Positions 1 through 9,452 are shown, counted from the first letter of the stretch. The stretch: DNA of 64,000 nt from Bacillaceae bacterium IKA-2 (GCA_031761875.1 CP134492.1:4216001-4280000); one strand, 5' to 3'. The notes: a model not told the origin generated them from the letters alone. A program made the numbers and translations.

Positions 1-788
1 TTTGAAACTGACTCTTGAAGAATTCGAAATAAGTGATCTTCTACTCCTTTTTCTAGCTGGATAGACTCGATTTTCGATGAAATTTCCATCGGGACTTTTT
101 GGGCCAATTCACCTAGTAGCTCTTTCATCCCTTCTTGAAGCGATTTTCCTTTCAAAGCTACAGGACGTAAGTGAAGAAGAAGTGCTCTCATTTCAAGCTG
201 GGATTGGTGGATCATATCCTCGACCATTTTCAACTGTTTAGCCTCACCATTACCTTCCGAATATTTTGTTTCTGTTATTGCCGACATTAACATTGATGCC
301 GCAAATAATTGCTGACTAACGGAATCATGAAGTTCACGAGCTAAACGGTTTCGCTCTTGGGAGACGATTTTTTGAACTAGCTTTTCTTGATCAATAGCTT
401 TTTCACTAGCAAGTTTTTGGGTAGTTTTGACATGCTCTGCCATCTGTTTTTGGATGTTGCTAAGCTTCCCCCAAATCACTTCAATATCCTCTGAGGGTGG
501 TGATGATCGCTCTTCTATGAGCCGTCCTTGTTCAAGATACCCAAGAGCAAATTCAATCTCTTCTACTTGTTTTTTATAAGTGGCACTACTAACAAGACCA
601 AAGCTTATTCCCAACGCTATCGCTATCCCAGGAACAAAAAAGAGAATTGGCAAGTCAAAAATTCTTGTTTCTAGTAGTAAAGTCCAATCATCGACTGGGA
701 AAATTGTTAGGTAGCTACCTGTAAATAAAGCAAAAAGAATTAGTGAAAACATGACACTCCAAAGCATTTGCCACTGGATCATCCTCAT
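1..788 (-). CDS. liaS: Sensor histidine kinase LiaS (C-terminal part outside window)
   Basis: Membrane histidine kinase of the LiaFSR cell-envelope stress system. Translation of the minus strand gives two N-terminal membrane segments, a cytoplasmic linker, then a HisKA_3-type H-box reading RERNRLARELHDSVSQQLFA, which is typical of LiaS/VraS. About 262 residues are visible; the HATPase_c domain and the stop lie beyond base 1. The ATG at 786-788 overlaps the liaF stop (ATGA), so translation is probably coupled to liaF. By homology it phosphorylates a LiaR regulator expected just outside the window. The identity rests on the H-box and on the operon order liaI-liaH-liaF-liaS. Confidence 0.9.
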   Translation of the reverse strand, partial: MRMIQWQMLWSVMFSLILFALFTGSYLTIFPVDDWTLLLETRIFDLPILFFVPGIAIALGISFGLVSSATYKKQVEEIEFALGYLEQGRLIEERSSPPSEDIEVIWGKLSNIQKQMAEHVKTTQKLASEKAIDQEKLVQKIVSQERNRLARELHDSVSQQLFAASMLMSAITETKYSEGNGEAKQLKMVEDMIHQSQLEMRALLLHLRPVALKGKSLQEGMKELLGELAQKVPMEISSKIESIQLEKGVEDHLFRILQESVS

Positions 789-1519
789 ATCCTTTTCACC
801 TCTAATCTACCAATTCCCATTGAGGTAATAATTTTAATTTTTTGTGGAGCTTCTTGATAGTTTTCTGTTCGAAACTGCAACGTTTGATTAAGGAGCTTTT
901 CATTTGCTTCCTCAAAAATATTAGTTGTTCCTGTTACAACTGAATGGGAGACACTAATTTCTATATCGTAGGGAACAAGAATTTGAATATTACCGAGTAA
1001 GTTGCGAATTGAAATGATCGATTCGCCTTTGGGCATAACTGTATTACTAAGATCAATCCTTACGTCACCAATTCCTGTTTGAATGTTCACATCATGCCAT
1101 TCATAGATTTCTTCAGGAGTTTTCTGGCGACCATAAAAAATCGACTTAAATAAGCTTTTTGAACGGATAATTTTGACACCACTGTTTATTTCCGATATTT
1201 CTTTTACAATTGGTTTAATTAACAGCGGACGCTTTTTTGACTTATAAAAATACATTAATATATAGGCAATAACCGCAAAAATCAAAAATTTAAAAATGAA
1301 CATATTAACAATAGCAAAAAATAGAAATAAACACCCTAACCCAAAAAACAGCTTCCCAATCGTGCTATTAAGTCGCTTGCGACCGAAATAGATAAAAATT
1401 CCTGAAAATAATACTGAGAAAATTAAGCCTTTATTAAAAAGGGTGATTTCTAATGCGAGAAGAAGTATTCCCATTAAAATGGTCCAGCTAATATAATCTG
1501 TTTTATTATGATTATCCAT
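785..1519 (-). CDS. liaF: LiaF, inhibitor of the LiaRS envelope-stress system
   Basis: Membrane protein of 244 residues. The N-terminal half holds about four hydrophobic segments. The C-terminal half is the conserved LiaF domain, with GIGDVRIDLSNTVMPKGES and a final GIGRLEVKR motif. In Bacillus LiaF holds LiaS inactive until the envelope is damaged. The start at 1519 (MDNHNK) is preferred over an upstream ATG because GAGGAGAG lies about 8 bases before it. The gene follows liaH after a spacer containing a hairpin repeat and overlaps liaS by four bases, indicating one transcript. Confidence 0.92.
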   Translation of the reverse strand: MDNHNKTDYISWTILMGILLLALEITLFNKGLIFSVLFSGIFIYFGRKRLNSTIGKLFFGLGCLFLFFAIVNMFIFKFLIFAVIAYILMYFYKSKKRPLLIKPIVKEISEINSGVKIIRSKSLFKSIFYGRQKTPEEIYEWHDVNIQTGIGDVRIDLSNTVMPKGESIISIRNLLGNIQILVPYDIEISVSHSVVTGTTNIFEEANEKLLNQTLQFRTENYQEAPQKIKIITSMGIGRLEVKRI

Positions 1520-1560
1520 AAACGGTCTCTCCTCGCTCATAATACATATCTTAAATAAAA

Positions 1561-1604
1561 AGGCTGGCATTTAGAAAAGCGCAAGCGCCTTGATAGCCAG
1601 CTAG
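1561..1604. repeat. GCGC-rich hairpin repeat between liaH and liaF
   Basis: Nested inverted repeat: an outer CTGGC/GCCAG pair and an inner GCGC-AA-GCGC pair, with the core AAAAGCGCAAGCGCCTTG. Related cores occur near 14461, 22444 and 55300 in this window. Inside the lia operon it may act as an RNA-processing or attenuation hairpin; it has no T-run. Confidence 0.6.
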
Positions 1605-1622
1605 TTAAAATATATCATGTTT

Positions 1623-2273
1623 TTACTGAGAAATCGCATCACTTTCTTGATTTTTTAATGTTTTCTCTAGTTGGGCAATTCGACTATCAATTGTATTACG
1701 GTAATACTGAGAGTTTGCTTGATGCTCTATACGATCAAGATATCGGTCCATTTCATCGAAACGAGAACCAATAGTGCCTGTGTCATTATTTCCTTCTAGC
1801 ATCTGGTTCATTCGGTGATGGGCACGAGTAATATTTTCTCTTCCCATTAACTCCATTCGTTTAATATGCATATCCTTTACCTTGTGTTTCATTTCTTCAT
1901 ACTTTTGTTCGAGTTCATATAAATGTGATGTGGCTTGGTCTAAGGAAAGCTTTAAGCGCTGCGCTCGCTCCTCATAATGTGTTTGCTCTTGAATGGCAAA
2001 CTCCATTAATTCTATTTCTTTAGCTTTTGCAGCTATATCTACTTGATATTTCCGTTTGTCCGCGAGCTCCCGTGCTTCATTATATTCACGAATAAATTCT
2101 TCTTTTAATAGGTATTGACGCTCAACAAGTTTTCTAACCTTTTCTACTTCCTTTTCGCATTCCCGTAAATACTGATTTAAGATAGCAATCGGGTTTTTCT
2201 GTTCCTTTTCATCTAACATTTCATGAACATCAGTAGTAATTGAATTTTTAATTCTTGTAAATAGGTTACTCAT
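1623..2273 (-). CDS. liaH: LiaH, PspA/IM30-family phage-shock protein
   Basis: A 216-residue, almost wholly helical protein of the PspA/IM30 family that in Bacillus forms ring oligomers protecting the cytoplasmic membrane under antibiotic stress. The start MSNLFTRIKNSITTDVHEML is typical of the family, followed by long coiled coil to about residue 180. The start at 2273 is chosen because AAAGGAGCGG sits about 8 bases upstream; an in-frame ATG nine codons earlier lacks such a site. It lies directly downstream of liaI and upstream of liaF, matching the liaIH-liaFS order but without a liaG gene. Confidence 0.93.
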   Translation of the reverse strand: MSNLFTRIKNSITTDVHEMLDEKEQKNPIAILNQYLRECEKEVEKVRKLVERQYLLKEEFIREYNEARELADKRKYQVDIAAKAKEIELMEFAIQEQTHYEERAQRLKLSLDQATSHLYELEQKYEEMKHKVKDMHIKRMELMGRENITRAHHRMNQMLEGNNDTGTIGSRFDEMDRYLDRIEHQANSQYYRNTIDSRIAQLEKTLKNQESDAISQ

Positions 2274-2313
2274 TTTTAATCCGCTCCTTTTAAATTTCAT
2301 TAATGAATTTCAC

Positions 2314-2676
2314 TCAATAATTTCTTTTTAATTCGGCCCACTCTTTTTCAAAGTTTACGAACGGGTCAGTCGATTCAGATTTTGAATTAGAAAGTAGTTC
2401 TTCATCGCTTTTATTCCATTTTTTATAGACTAAATAAAGAACGATTGCAGCAATGAAACCAACAAACGCCGGAACATTAGAAGCCGTTGCCGTAAGCAAA
2501 AGTAAACCTAACACAGCCCATGCAACTTTACTTGATGAAGTATCTGCTTTCATAAATCCTTTGAAGGCGTAGTATAGGATCGCAATACTTAGAGCAAAAA
2601 TAACAATTGGTCCTAAGTTGGCCAGTAAAATGATGGCAGCGATACCACCTAATATAAACAGTCCGATTTTTTTCAT
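2314..2676 (-). CDS. liaI: LiaI-like small membrane protein
   Basis: A 120-residue membrane protein with hydrophobic segments at about residues 5-42 and 50-85 and a charged soluble tail (about 95-120). In B. subtilis LiaI is the membrane anchor that recruits LiaH to stressed membranes. Position as first gene of the operon and immediate linkage to liaH support the name; sequence alone would only say small membrane protein. The ribosome site GGGAGG precedes ATG. The promoter should lie in 2677-2911. Confidence 0.8.
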   Translation of the reverse strand: MKKIGLFILGGIAAIILLANLGPIVIFALSIAILYYAFKGFMKADTSSSKVAWAVLGLLLLTATASNVPAFVGFIAAIVLYLVYKKWNKSDEELLSNSKSESTDPFVNFEKEWAELKRNY

Positions 2677-2698
2677 TTGTAACTCCTCCCTTCTTGCC

Positions 2699-2800
2699 TC
2701 TATCTTACCTAGATTTCAAATTCTTGATAATGAACCTAAGATATATTTTTCAATAGGACTTGAGGCGTAGCTAGACCTAAGATATTACTTCAATAAAAAA
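2699..2800. promoter_or_regulatory. Direct repeats in the liaI-spo0M intergenic region
   Basis: Two copies of ACCTAAGATAT, starting at 2734 and 2775 (41 bases apart), each followed within a few bases by TTCAATA. A partial inverted relative, TATCTTACCTAG, lies at 2701-2712. The lia promoter must be here, so these are candidate operator sites (for example for LiaR). This is inference: the B. subtilis LiaR box was not matched base by base. Confidence 0.35.
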
Positions 2801-2911
2801 AATAATGCTTTTAAAAATAGGGCGTAAATGAATATAATAGATTACATAACAGAAAATTTATTAGTTATTCTGGAAAGCAAAGGGTAGTCCATTTAGAAGG
2901 GATAGATAGAC

Positions 2912-3604
2912 ATGTTTGAGAGATTATTTTCTTCGATAGGCATTGGATCTACAAAAGTAAATACTGTCCTATTTCAAAGTTTAATTGAAAGGGGAAAAGA
3001 AGTTAACGGTGAGGTTCATATTTTTGGAGGAAATTATGAACAAAAAATTTCAGAAATATATATTCATATCGATTCTGAATTCTATAAATTTGAAGATGAA
3101 ATGTCAGAATTTAACGAAATTACAGAACCAATCTTGGAAATAAAGATTACCGATCCTGTAATTATAAAACCGCACGAAAAAAGAGTGGTTCCATTTTCAG
3201 TTACTTTACCATATTATACGCCCATCACTTATAGAGAACAAAAAGTTCAAATTCAGACTGAACTAGAAATTAACTTCTTTAATCATCCTGTAGCAACACA
3301 TGATTTTTTACTAAATGATCGATTTATTGAAGATATATTAAGTTATTTTGTAAAACATGGATTTAAACATAGTAATGAAAGTGGACTTTGTAGACATAGA
3401 ATCCCTACTGATAAAAATCCAACTCATTGTTTTCAAAATTTCCATTTACTGAACGAACATGGTGTTCATATCTATTTCGAAGGTAACCAGAAAGATATTG
3501 ATATTTTTGTTTGCGAAAAAAATCAGGTACGACATCTTCTTATCTTACGAGAAGAAGACTTAAGTAAGCAATTACTAAATGTACCCATTACCACATCCAA
3601 ATGA
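2912..3604 (+). CDS. spo0M: Sporulation control protein Spo0M
   Basis: A 230-residue soluble protein of the SpoOM family (arrestin-like beta-sandwich), a negative regulator of sporulation with pleiotropic effects on cell shape in B. subtilis. The N-terminus MFERLFSSIGIGSTKVNT and the phrase GKEVNGEVHIFGGNYEQKI are characteristic. It is somewhat shorter than the B. subtilis protein (about 258), mainly at the C-terminus. AGAAGGG precedes the ATG. It is transcribed divergently from the lia operon. Confidence 0.92.
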   Translation: MFERLFSSIGIGSTKVNTVLFQSLIERGKEVNGEVHIFGGNYEQKISEIYIHIDSEFYKFEDEMSEFNEITEPILEIKITDPVIIKPHEKRVVPFSVTLPYYTPITYREQKVQIQTELEINFFNHPVATHDFLLNDRFIEDILSYFVKHGFKHSNESGLCRHRIPTDKNPTHCFQNFHLLNEHGVHIYFEGNQKDIDIFVCEKNQVRHLLILREEDLSKQLLNVPITTSK

Positions 3605-3668
3605 GTTTAATTAATTTGCATAGAGGCCGCTATGATGTTGGCCCGTACCTCAACATTTTATTGATGCA

Positions 3669-3693
3669 GCGGCAATTATTTAGCAATTGCCGC
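3669..3693. terminator. Hairpin downstream of spo0M (weak terminator)
   Basis: Perfect 9-bp stem GCGGCAATT/AATTGCCGC with a 7-base loop, about 65 bases after the spo0M stop. No clear T-run follows, so termination is uncertain. Confidence 0.35.
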
Positions 3694-3806
3694 TAATAAA
3701 TTGGCAGCCGTTATCGCAACAATCGTATCTTCGGGACCTTGTCATTCAGATTCTATTATTGTCATTTTCCACCAACTAAATTATAGATTTTGTTGGTAAT
3801 GAATCG

Positions 3807-5996
3807 CTAAGTTTTACACAAAACTTTCTCAATAAATATCAGAGCAATATTGGGGTCAAACTGAGTGCCAGCATGCTTTTTTATTTCTTCAATCGCCGCC
3901 TCACTGCTTAATTTCTGCCGATAAGGCTGCTCGTTGGTCATCGTGTCGTATGAACCAGCAACTGCAATAATTCTTGATTTTAATGGTATTTGTTTGCCCT
4001 TTAACCTCTTTGGATAGCCCTTTCCATCCCATCTTTCATGATGTGCTAAAACATATTCAGCTATATTTGAGAACTCATTTAAAGATCTTAAAATCTGGTA
4101 ACCTGCTTCTGGATGCCTCTCTAATTCAATCCGTTCTAAATCTTTAAGTTTGTCTGGTTTTTCAAGAATGCTGAAATCAATCGCTATTTTTCCTATATCA
4201 TGCATTGAGCCCGTTATGATAAGATCGCTTATATCTTCAGCACTTAAACCTAATGCAACTCCTATACGCCCAGATAACTTACTAACACGCTCTGAGTGCT
4301 GTTTTTCACGTTCACTCTTTTGATGTAGCGTTGTTAAAATCATCTTAACAGTCTTATTTCTCATACTTTGACTTTCAGACAGTTTATGTCTATACATACG
4401 GTCTTCAGCTTTCTTATAAATATCAGTAATTTTTTCACTTATGTTTCGCTTAGTTTCCGAACCGAAGGAAGCCGATATCCTTATCGCATCAACCATTTCC
4501 ATATTAATAGCTTCTTTTAATCGATTTATAAGGATTTCGACAACTTCCGAATTGGTATTTGGTAATAAGATTGCAAACTCATCGCCGCCAATTCTAGCAA
4601 TGATATCATCGGCTCGACACTCTCTTTTAATAACTTCAGCGATTCTTTTCAAGATCCTATCTCCCACGAGGTGCCCAAAAGCATCATTAGCTAATTTCAA
4701 ACCATTAACATCAGCGATAATCAGGCTTAGGTGAAGATTCCTCTCAGTATCGAGCCTGCTCAATTGCTCCTCAAAAAATCTGCGGTTATATAATCCGGTG
4801 AGGTGATCATGAAAACTTAAAAACTCAATTTCTTTTTGCTTTTTCTTTTTTTCAGTAACGTCTCTAAATACTAATACGGCCCCTTTAATGTTATGATCTT
4901 CATCCATAATCGGGGCTACACTGTCTTCTATGAACCGCTCAACACCCTCTTTGGAGATAAGAATCGTGTTATTTTCAAGCTCAACAATACTTACTGTTTC
5001 TAGTACTTTATTTGCAGCATTTTCACAACCGTCTCTGCTAAATTCATTAACAATGTTAAATACTTTTTCCAATGCTTCTCCAAATGCTTCTTCTTGGGTC
5101 CAACCAGTTAATTGTTCGGCTATTTTGTTTAATATTAAGACTTTCCCATGGTTGTCAGTCGAAATAACACCGTCAGCGACAGACAATAAGGTCGTTTTAA
5201 ATCGTTCTTTTTCATTAAAAATTGTCTCTTCCATTTGCTTGCGCTCGGTGATGTCAATATGAGTTCCACTCATAGCAAGAGCCCTACCTTCAACACTCCA
5301 TGAGGTTACTAGTCCTCGTTCTTGTACCCAAACCCAACTACCATCTTTATGTTTCATCCGCCCTTCAAGATCCAAAAATTTTATTTTTTTAAGAAACACT
5401 TGCTTTAACTGAGTTTTCGACCTTTCTAAATCATCAGGATGGACATATTTTAGCCAGGTTCCAATTTCGATAGGGGATATCTCAGCAATTGTATAACCGA
5501 TTATCTTTGCCCAACGTTCATTAATTACCGTTTCACCAGTTTGCAGGTTCCATTCCCACGTCCCTACATTAGTACCTTCGATAATATTTGTCATTTTCTC
5601 CCGACTCTTCATTAACTTTTCCTCTACTTGCTTTCCTTCGCTAATGTCGTTGAAGACGGTTACTAAATAATTTTTTTCTGGGGAGTATACATTTACCCGA
5701 TACCAACCTTTCGAGTATTCTGAATAATACTCGAATTCCTTTTTACCGACGCTAGAAGCAATTTCTCCATATACCTTCATCCAGTCAATTTGGTTCTGCT
5801 TTAATGATGGTATTATTTCAGATGGCTTCTTCCCAACAATTTCTGAAAGCCTTAGCCCTGTAAATTCTTCAAATGTTCGATTAACTTCTATGAACTCATA
5901 ATCGCAAGGGAGCCCATTCTCATCACAGATGATCCTCAAATAAGCAAATCCTGTTCTTGACTCCTCGATTAGCTGTTTGTAAAAATAAGCGTTCAT
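3807..5996 (-). CDS. PAS-PAS-PAS-GGDEF-HD-GYP dual c-di-GMP protein
   Basis: Predicted cytoplasmic enzyme of 729 residues joining sensing with both making and breaking c-di-GMP. Three PAS modules (about 10-125, 140-255, 265-385) precede a GGDEF domain with an intact IARIGGDEFAILLP active site near residue 468. A possible RxxD product-inhibition site (RADD) sits five residues before GGDEF. A C-terminal HD-GYP domain follows, with HDIGK (about 598) and HHERWDGKGYP (about 660). Both active sites look complete. The start at 5996 is preferred for its GGGAGAGA site. It lies 82 bases behind the chemoreceptor gene and probably shares its riboswitch-controlled transcript. Which activity dominates cannot be read from sequence. 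Confidence 0.9.
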   Translation of the reverse strand: MNAYFYKQLIEESRTGFAYLRIICDENGLPCDYEFIEVNRTFEEFTGLRLSEIVGKKPSEIIPSLKQNQIDWMKVYGEIASSVGKKEFEYYSEYSKGWYRVNVYSPEKNYLVTVFNDISEGKQVEEKLMKSREKMTNIIEGTNVGTWEWNLQTGETVINERWAKIIGYTIAEISPIEIGTWLKYVHPDDLERSKTQLKQVFLKKIKFLDLEGRMKHKDGSWVWVQERGLVTSWSVEGRALAMSGTHIDITERKQMEETIFNEKERFKTTLLSVADGVISTDNHGKVLILNKIAEQLTGWTQEEAFGEALEKVFNIVNEFSRDGCENAANKVLETVSIVELENNTILISKEGVERFIEDSVAPIMDEDHNIKGAVLVFRDVTEKKKKQKEIEFLSFHDHLTGLYNRRFFEEQLSRLDTERNLHLSLIIADVNGLKLANDAFGHLVGDRILKRIAEVIKRECRADDIIARIGGDEFAILLPNTNSEVVEILINRLKEAINMEMVDAIRISASFGSETKRNISEKITDIYKKAEDRMYRHKLSESQSMRNKTVKMILTTLHQKSEREKQHSERVSKLSGRIGVALGLSAEDISDLIITGSMHDIGKIAIDFSILEKPDKLKDLERIELERHPEAGYQILRSLNEFSNIAEYVLAHHERWDGKGYPKRLKGKQIPLKSRIIAVAGSYDTMTNEQPYRQKLSSEAAIEEIKKHAGTQFDPNIALIFIEKVLCKT

Positions 5997-6078
5997 ATGT
6001 GATATCTCTCCCTTCACTTTTATAATCAATTGATTTGACCGCTTATATAAACTAGCGATAAACTGCCCCTGTTAGCAC

Positions 6079-8157
6079 CTAAACTTTAAACTTCATAATG
6101 ATTGATTGTAGATTTTGTGCTAATTCTGAGAGCCCTTCACTAGCCCTAGATATATCTTCTATTGAAGCTGATTGCTCTTGCATCGATGTAGATACTTCTT
6201 CTGTAGAAGCAGAGTTTTCTTCGGCAATTGCTGAAAGATTTTGTAATGTTTCAACAATTGCATCTTTCATCTTTTCCATTTCTGCACCGGAAACATTTAA
6301 TTTTTCAACTGCCATTTCTGCTTCTTTCATTGCCTTACTTATAGTTACGTATTTTTCTTGACTCTCTTTCACACCGCTATCTTGTTCAATTAAAATAGCT
6401 GCAACCCTTTCCATAATTTCTACCGCAGAATTTGAATTACTTTGTAACTCAGCAACAACTTCATCGATGGTCTGAGTAGATTTTGTTGACTGTTCTGCTA
6501 GTTTTCTTATCTCGTCAGCAACGACTGAAAAACCTTTCCCTGCTTCACCTGCTCGGGCTGCCTCAATAGCAGCGTTTAATGCTAATAAGTTTGTCTGATT
6601 TGCTATGGAAGCAATAACACTAGAGGCTTCACTAATTTTCTTTGCGCTGTCGTTCGTATTAATAATACCTTGTTGTACTTCTCTCGTTCCTTTACTGCTT
6701 TCTTCAGTTATTTTTGTCAAGTTTTTAATTTCGATTAGTCCTTCTTCAACGACTTTATTTACTCTAACTGATGCTTCATTAAGTTCCTTCATATAGGCTT
6801 GATCATTTGCGATAGTTTCTCCTAGCAAAACTGCTTTTGAGGAGCCCTCTTCTGTATTACTAGCTTGTTCTGATGCACCTATTGCAATTTCTCCAACTGT
6901 TTTTGCCACTTCTATTATTCCAACAGATGATTGGTGCGAGGTTGCTGTTAGCTCTTCTGAAGAAGCGGATACTTGCTCTGCTGACTGACTAATTTCACTA
7001 ATGACTTCTCTCAAGCTGTTGGTTATAGATTGTAAGGCTTTCGATAAATCTCCAATTTCATCTTTTCTACCCAGCAATTTTTCAGGGATATCTTTTCTAA
7101 TATCTAAACTAGCAATTACATTTGATTCTTCAACTGCAACTGTAATTGGCCTACTAATCGTAGTAGCAAAGTATAATGCTGCTACTAGCCCAAGTGTTCC
7201 AGCTATGGCTACCAATACAAATGTAATATTTCTCGAGGTTATAAGGCTACTCAACGCTTCCGCCTCATCTACTTCAATAATCAATGTGCCATAGGTCTCC
7301 CCTATTCTAACGACCCCTGCACTTCCTAAAACTTCGCGTCCTAAATAATTTTTATATGTATCGGTAAATTCAAAAGCGTAATTTTGATCGATTAGAGCAC
7401 TGGAACTTATCCTTGTAACCTCTGTGTCAATCTCGATTTCCATTGCCGCATTTTCTGCATATTCCCCAAGTCGTGTATTTGTTAATAACAGACCATCTTC
7501 ATTAACAACATAAGCATTTCCACTTTCTCCTATTCTTTCAATTTCCGTATGAACAATAGAGTCGATTGTTTCTTGATCTACAAATATATTTACTGTTCCC
7601 AATACTGTATTTGAACTACCCCTACTATAAATCGGTGTCGATAAAACAACAGTATTATCACCGATGAGATCTGAGAAAAATAGTTCAGACCAATTTTGAA
7701 TACCGGACAAAGCTTTTTGCAAATAGTTCCTTTCGATTATGTTTAGACCTTCCAAAACATCACCATACTGCGAAGATATAACGATATCCCCGCTTTTATT
7801 TGTCAAAAAGACATCTGAAAATTCATACTGCCCTATTGCCGTATACAATAATCTCTCAATGTCTCGATATTTTTGTTGCCATTCTTCAGAGTTTTCTCCT
7901 TGTTCTTCGATAATTTCCAATCCTTCTACTATATCGGATATTCCACTTATTAATAATCCGTCTCCTCTTCGCTCATTATAATAATTATTGATTGCTTCAC
8001 TTTTTAAAGCAAAGAATAAATTATTCTCTTGCAAAGCGGCATTACGCATTTGCAATTCAGCTCTATTTTCTAAAATGAAACCCAATATCACGATTGGTAT
8101 CAAACCCGTTACAATAAACATAATAATTAATTTCGTTCTCATCTTTAAATTTCCCAT
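6079..8157 (-). CDS. Methyl-accepting chemotaxis protein (dCache-HAMP-MCP signal)
   Basis: Transmembrane chemoreceptor of 692 residues. TM1 at about 8-28, an extracellular Cache-type sensor at about 35-305, TM2 at about 310-335, a HAMP region, and a long cytoplasmic coiled coil. The hairpin tip, [20 protein letters not shown] (about residue 525-545), is the CheA/CheW contact region. GGGGGATAAAG precedes the ATG. A c-di-GMP-I riboswitch with terminator lies in its 5' leader, and a c-di-GMP turnover gene follows it, tying chemotaxis to the c-di-GMP lifestyle switch. The ligand is unknown. Confidence 0.95.
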   Translation of the reverse strand: MGNLKMRTKLIIMFIVTGLIPIVILGFILENRAELQMRNAALQENNLFFALKSEAINNYYNERRGDGLLISGISDIVEGLEIIEEQGENSEEWQQKYRDIERLLYTAIGQYEFSDVFLTNKSGDIVISSQYGDVLEGLNIIERNYLQKALSGIQNWSELFFSDLIGDNTVVLSTPIYSRGSSNTVLGTVNIFVDQETIDSIVHTEIERIGESGNAYVVNEDGLLLTNTRLGEYAENAAMEIEIDTEVTRISSSALIDQNYAFEFTDTYKNYLGREVLGSAGVVRIGETYGTLIIEVDEAEALSSLITSRNITFVLVAIAGTLGLVAALYFATTISRPITVAVEESNVIASLDIRKDIPEKLLGRKDEIGDLSKALQSITNSLREVISEISQSAEQVSASSEELTATSHQSSVGIIEVAKTVGEIAIGASEQASNTEEGSSKAVLLGETIANDQAYMKELNEASVRVNKVVEEGLIEIKNLTKITEESSKGTREVQQGIINTNDSAKKISEASSVIASIANQTNLLALNAAIEAARAGEAGKGFSVVADEIRKLAEQSTKSTQTIDEVVAELQSNSNSAVEIMERVAAILIEQDSGVKESQEKYVTISKAMKEAEMAVEKLNVSGAEMEKMKDAIVETLQNLSAIAEENSASTEEVSTSMQEQSASIEDISRASEGLSELAQNLQSIIMKFKV

Positions 8158-8267
8158 CTTTATCCCCCGCTTTTTAAAATGAAATTAATTAGAGCAAATG
8201 AATAGGTGCGACCGCTATGAATATGGGACTTTTTGAACAGCCTCTAGTAGGCAATCCTATTTAAACG

Positions 8268-8300
8268 AAAAAAATGGCTAACCCTATTATGGATCAGCCA
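8268..8300 (-). terminator. Expression-platform terminator of the c-di-GMP riboswitch
   Basis: On the minus strand, TGGCTGATCC-ATAATA-GGGTTAGCCA forms a 10-bp stem (two G-U pairs), followed by seven T. It sits about 50 bases after the aptamer and 110 bases before the receptor ATG, as expected for transcriptional control. Confidence 0.85.
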
Positions 8301-8344
8301 AAATAAATAACCAAAAAATTGATTGCATTAAAAAATGAAATCTT

Positions 8345-8445
8345 GCAATTTTGGCAATCTGGCTATCATAGTGATAGGATTTAGATCCTAGACCTTAGAC
8401 CCAAGACTTTGCGCCCTTACTTTTCAATAAGTTTGCCTTTAGAAT
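8345..8445 (-). promoter_or_regulatory. c-di-GMP-I (GEMM) riboswitch aptamer
   Basis: Reading the minus strand, the segment from about 8440 to 8353 carries the GEMM-I landmarks in order: AAGGCAAACTTA, a P2 hairpin CTTATT-GAAA-AGTAAG with the conserved GAAA tetraloop, GGGCGCAAAGTC, GGGTCTAAGG (tetraloop-receptor side), a variable P3 arm, then CTATGATAGCC and GATTGCC. This matches the consensus GGCAAACC..GAAA..GGGACGCAAAGCC..CTAAG..ATGGTAGC..GTTACC. An intrinsic terminator follows. Whether binding turns expression on or off depends on an antiterminator pairing that I did not resolve. Confidence 0.9.
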
Positions 8446-8485
8446 TTTAGTAGTTCGATACTAGTAGTTAATTCTTACTATTAAA

Positions 8486-8514
8486 ATTTTATCCTAAAAA
8501 GCCACTTAAATCAA
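8486..8514 (-). promoter_or_regulatory. Candidate sigma-A promoter for the riboswitch transcript
   Basis: On the minus strand, TTGATT (8514-8509), 17 bases, then TAAAAT (8491-8486). Transcription would start near 8479, about 40 bases before the aptamer. Confidence 0.55.
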
Positions 8515-8590
8515 CAATATACGCTAAAAATCCTCATTTTTTTTCTTTCTTTTAATGTTTCTTACGTAAATTTCAAATATTGACGAATCA

Positions 8591-8630
8591 AAAAAAACCG
8601 AGAGCAGTTTATTGAACTCTCGGTTTCTTT
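8591..8630. terminator. Terminator downstream of truA
   Basis: Stem AACCGAGAG/CTCTCGGTT with a 12-base loop, followed on the minus strand by eight T. It ends the rlmCD-truA transcript. Confidence 0.85.
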
Positions 8631-8679
8631 TCATAAATGAATGAAATTCATTCAAATGGTAGCTAGAATTTATTTCTCT

Positions 8680-9417
8680 CTAAAATTCAATTTTCTCCAA
8701 ATACAAACCAGCCGCATCAGCAATAATACCCGTTTGATTTCGTTCTTGTGAATTAATAATTGTTGGTATGCTTTTTGCTTCTATTTGACCTAAGCCTACT
8801 TCTAGCAACGTTCCAACCATCTTTCTAACCATATTATGAAGAAATCCATTACCGCGCACTCTAATTTCGATTAGACCGGCATTTTCTTTTATTTCCAAAG
8901 AATATATCTCACGAACCGTTGTCTTTTTCTTGGACTTAGCATTTGAAAAAGCGGTAAAATCATGTTCGCCAATAAAATATTGAGCGGCTTCTTTCATTTT
9001 TGTGATATTTAACTCTTTTTCAACGTGCATACTGTACTTTCGCATGAATGGATTAGTATATTCCGCGTTCCAGACCTTATACAAATAGGTTTTTTCCTTG
9101 GTATTATAGCGAGCATGAAAACGTTCAGGAACTACGCTAACCTCGACAACGCTAATGTCTTGAGGTAAATATCGATTCAAATAATTATTAATTTCCACTT
9201 CAGTCAGATTACCACTAATCTTAAAATTAGCGATTTGAGCAAATGCATGTACACCTGCATCTGTTCTGCTGCTTCCAATGATTTCGATTTTTTTTCCTGC
9301 CATCTCTGTTAATACATTTTCAATCTTTCCTTGAATCGTATTTTCACCATTACCAAGCCGCTGCCAACCCTTGTAGCGGCCACCATCATATTGAATCACC
9401 AATTTATAATTATTCAT
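8680..9417 (-). CDS. truA: tRNA pseudouridine synthase A
   Basis: Converts uridines 38-40 in the tRNA anticodon arm to pseudouridine. At 245 residues it is the normal TruA length. It starts MNNYKLVIQYDGGRYKGWQ, and the catalytic aspartate lies in SSRTDAGVHA (about residue 52). RGNGFLHNMVRKMVGTLLEVG is the usual C-terminal signature. The start at 9417 is chosen because GGAGAAAACA directly precedes it; the in-frame ATG 15 codons earlier would overlap the upstream gene. It lies 35 bases after the RNA methyltransferase gene and ends at a strong terminator. Confidence 0.95.
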   Translation of the reverse strand: MNNYKLVIQYDGGRYKGWQRLGNGENTIQGKIENVLTEMAGKKIEIIGSSRTDAGVHAFAQIANFKISGNLTEVEINNYLNRYLPQDISVVEVSVVPERFHARYNTKEKTYLYKVWNAEYTNPFMRKYSMHVEKELNITKMKEAAQYFIGEHDFTAFSNAKSKKKTTVREIYSLEIKENAGLIEIRVRGNGFLHNMVRKMVGTLLEVGLGQIEAKSIPTIINSQERNQTGIIADAAGLYLEKIEF

Positions 9418-9452
9418 TGTTTTCTCCTTAATTTCCGCTTTAATTTCTTTGA

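Noticed and set aside
3605-3806. Possible short gene after spo0M (frame reading AIAANKLAAVIATIVSSG)
   Set aside because: Broken by stops, no start signal, no family recognised; only the hairpin is reported.
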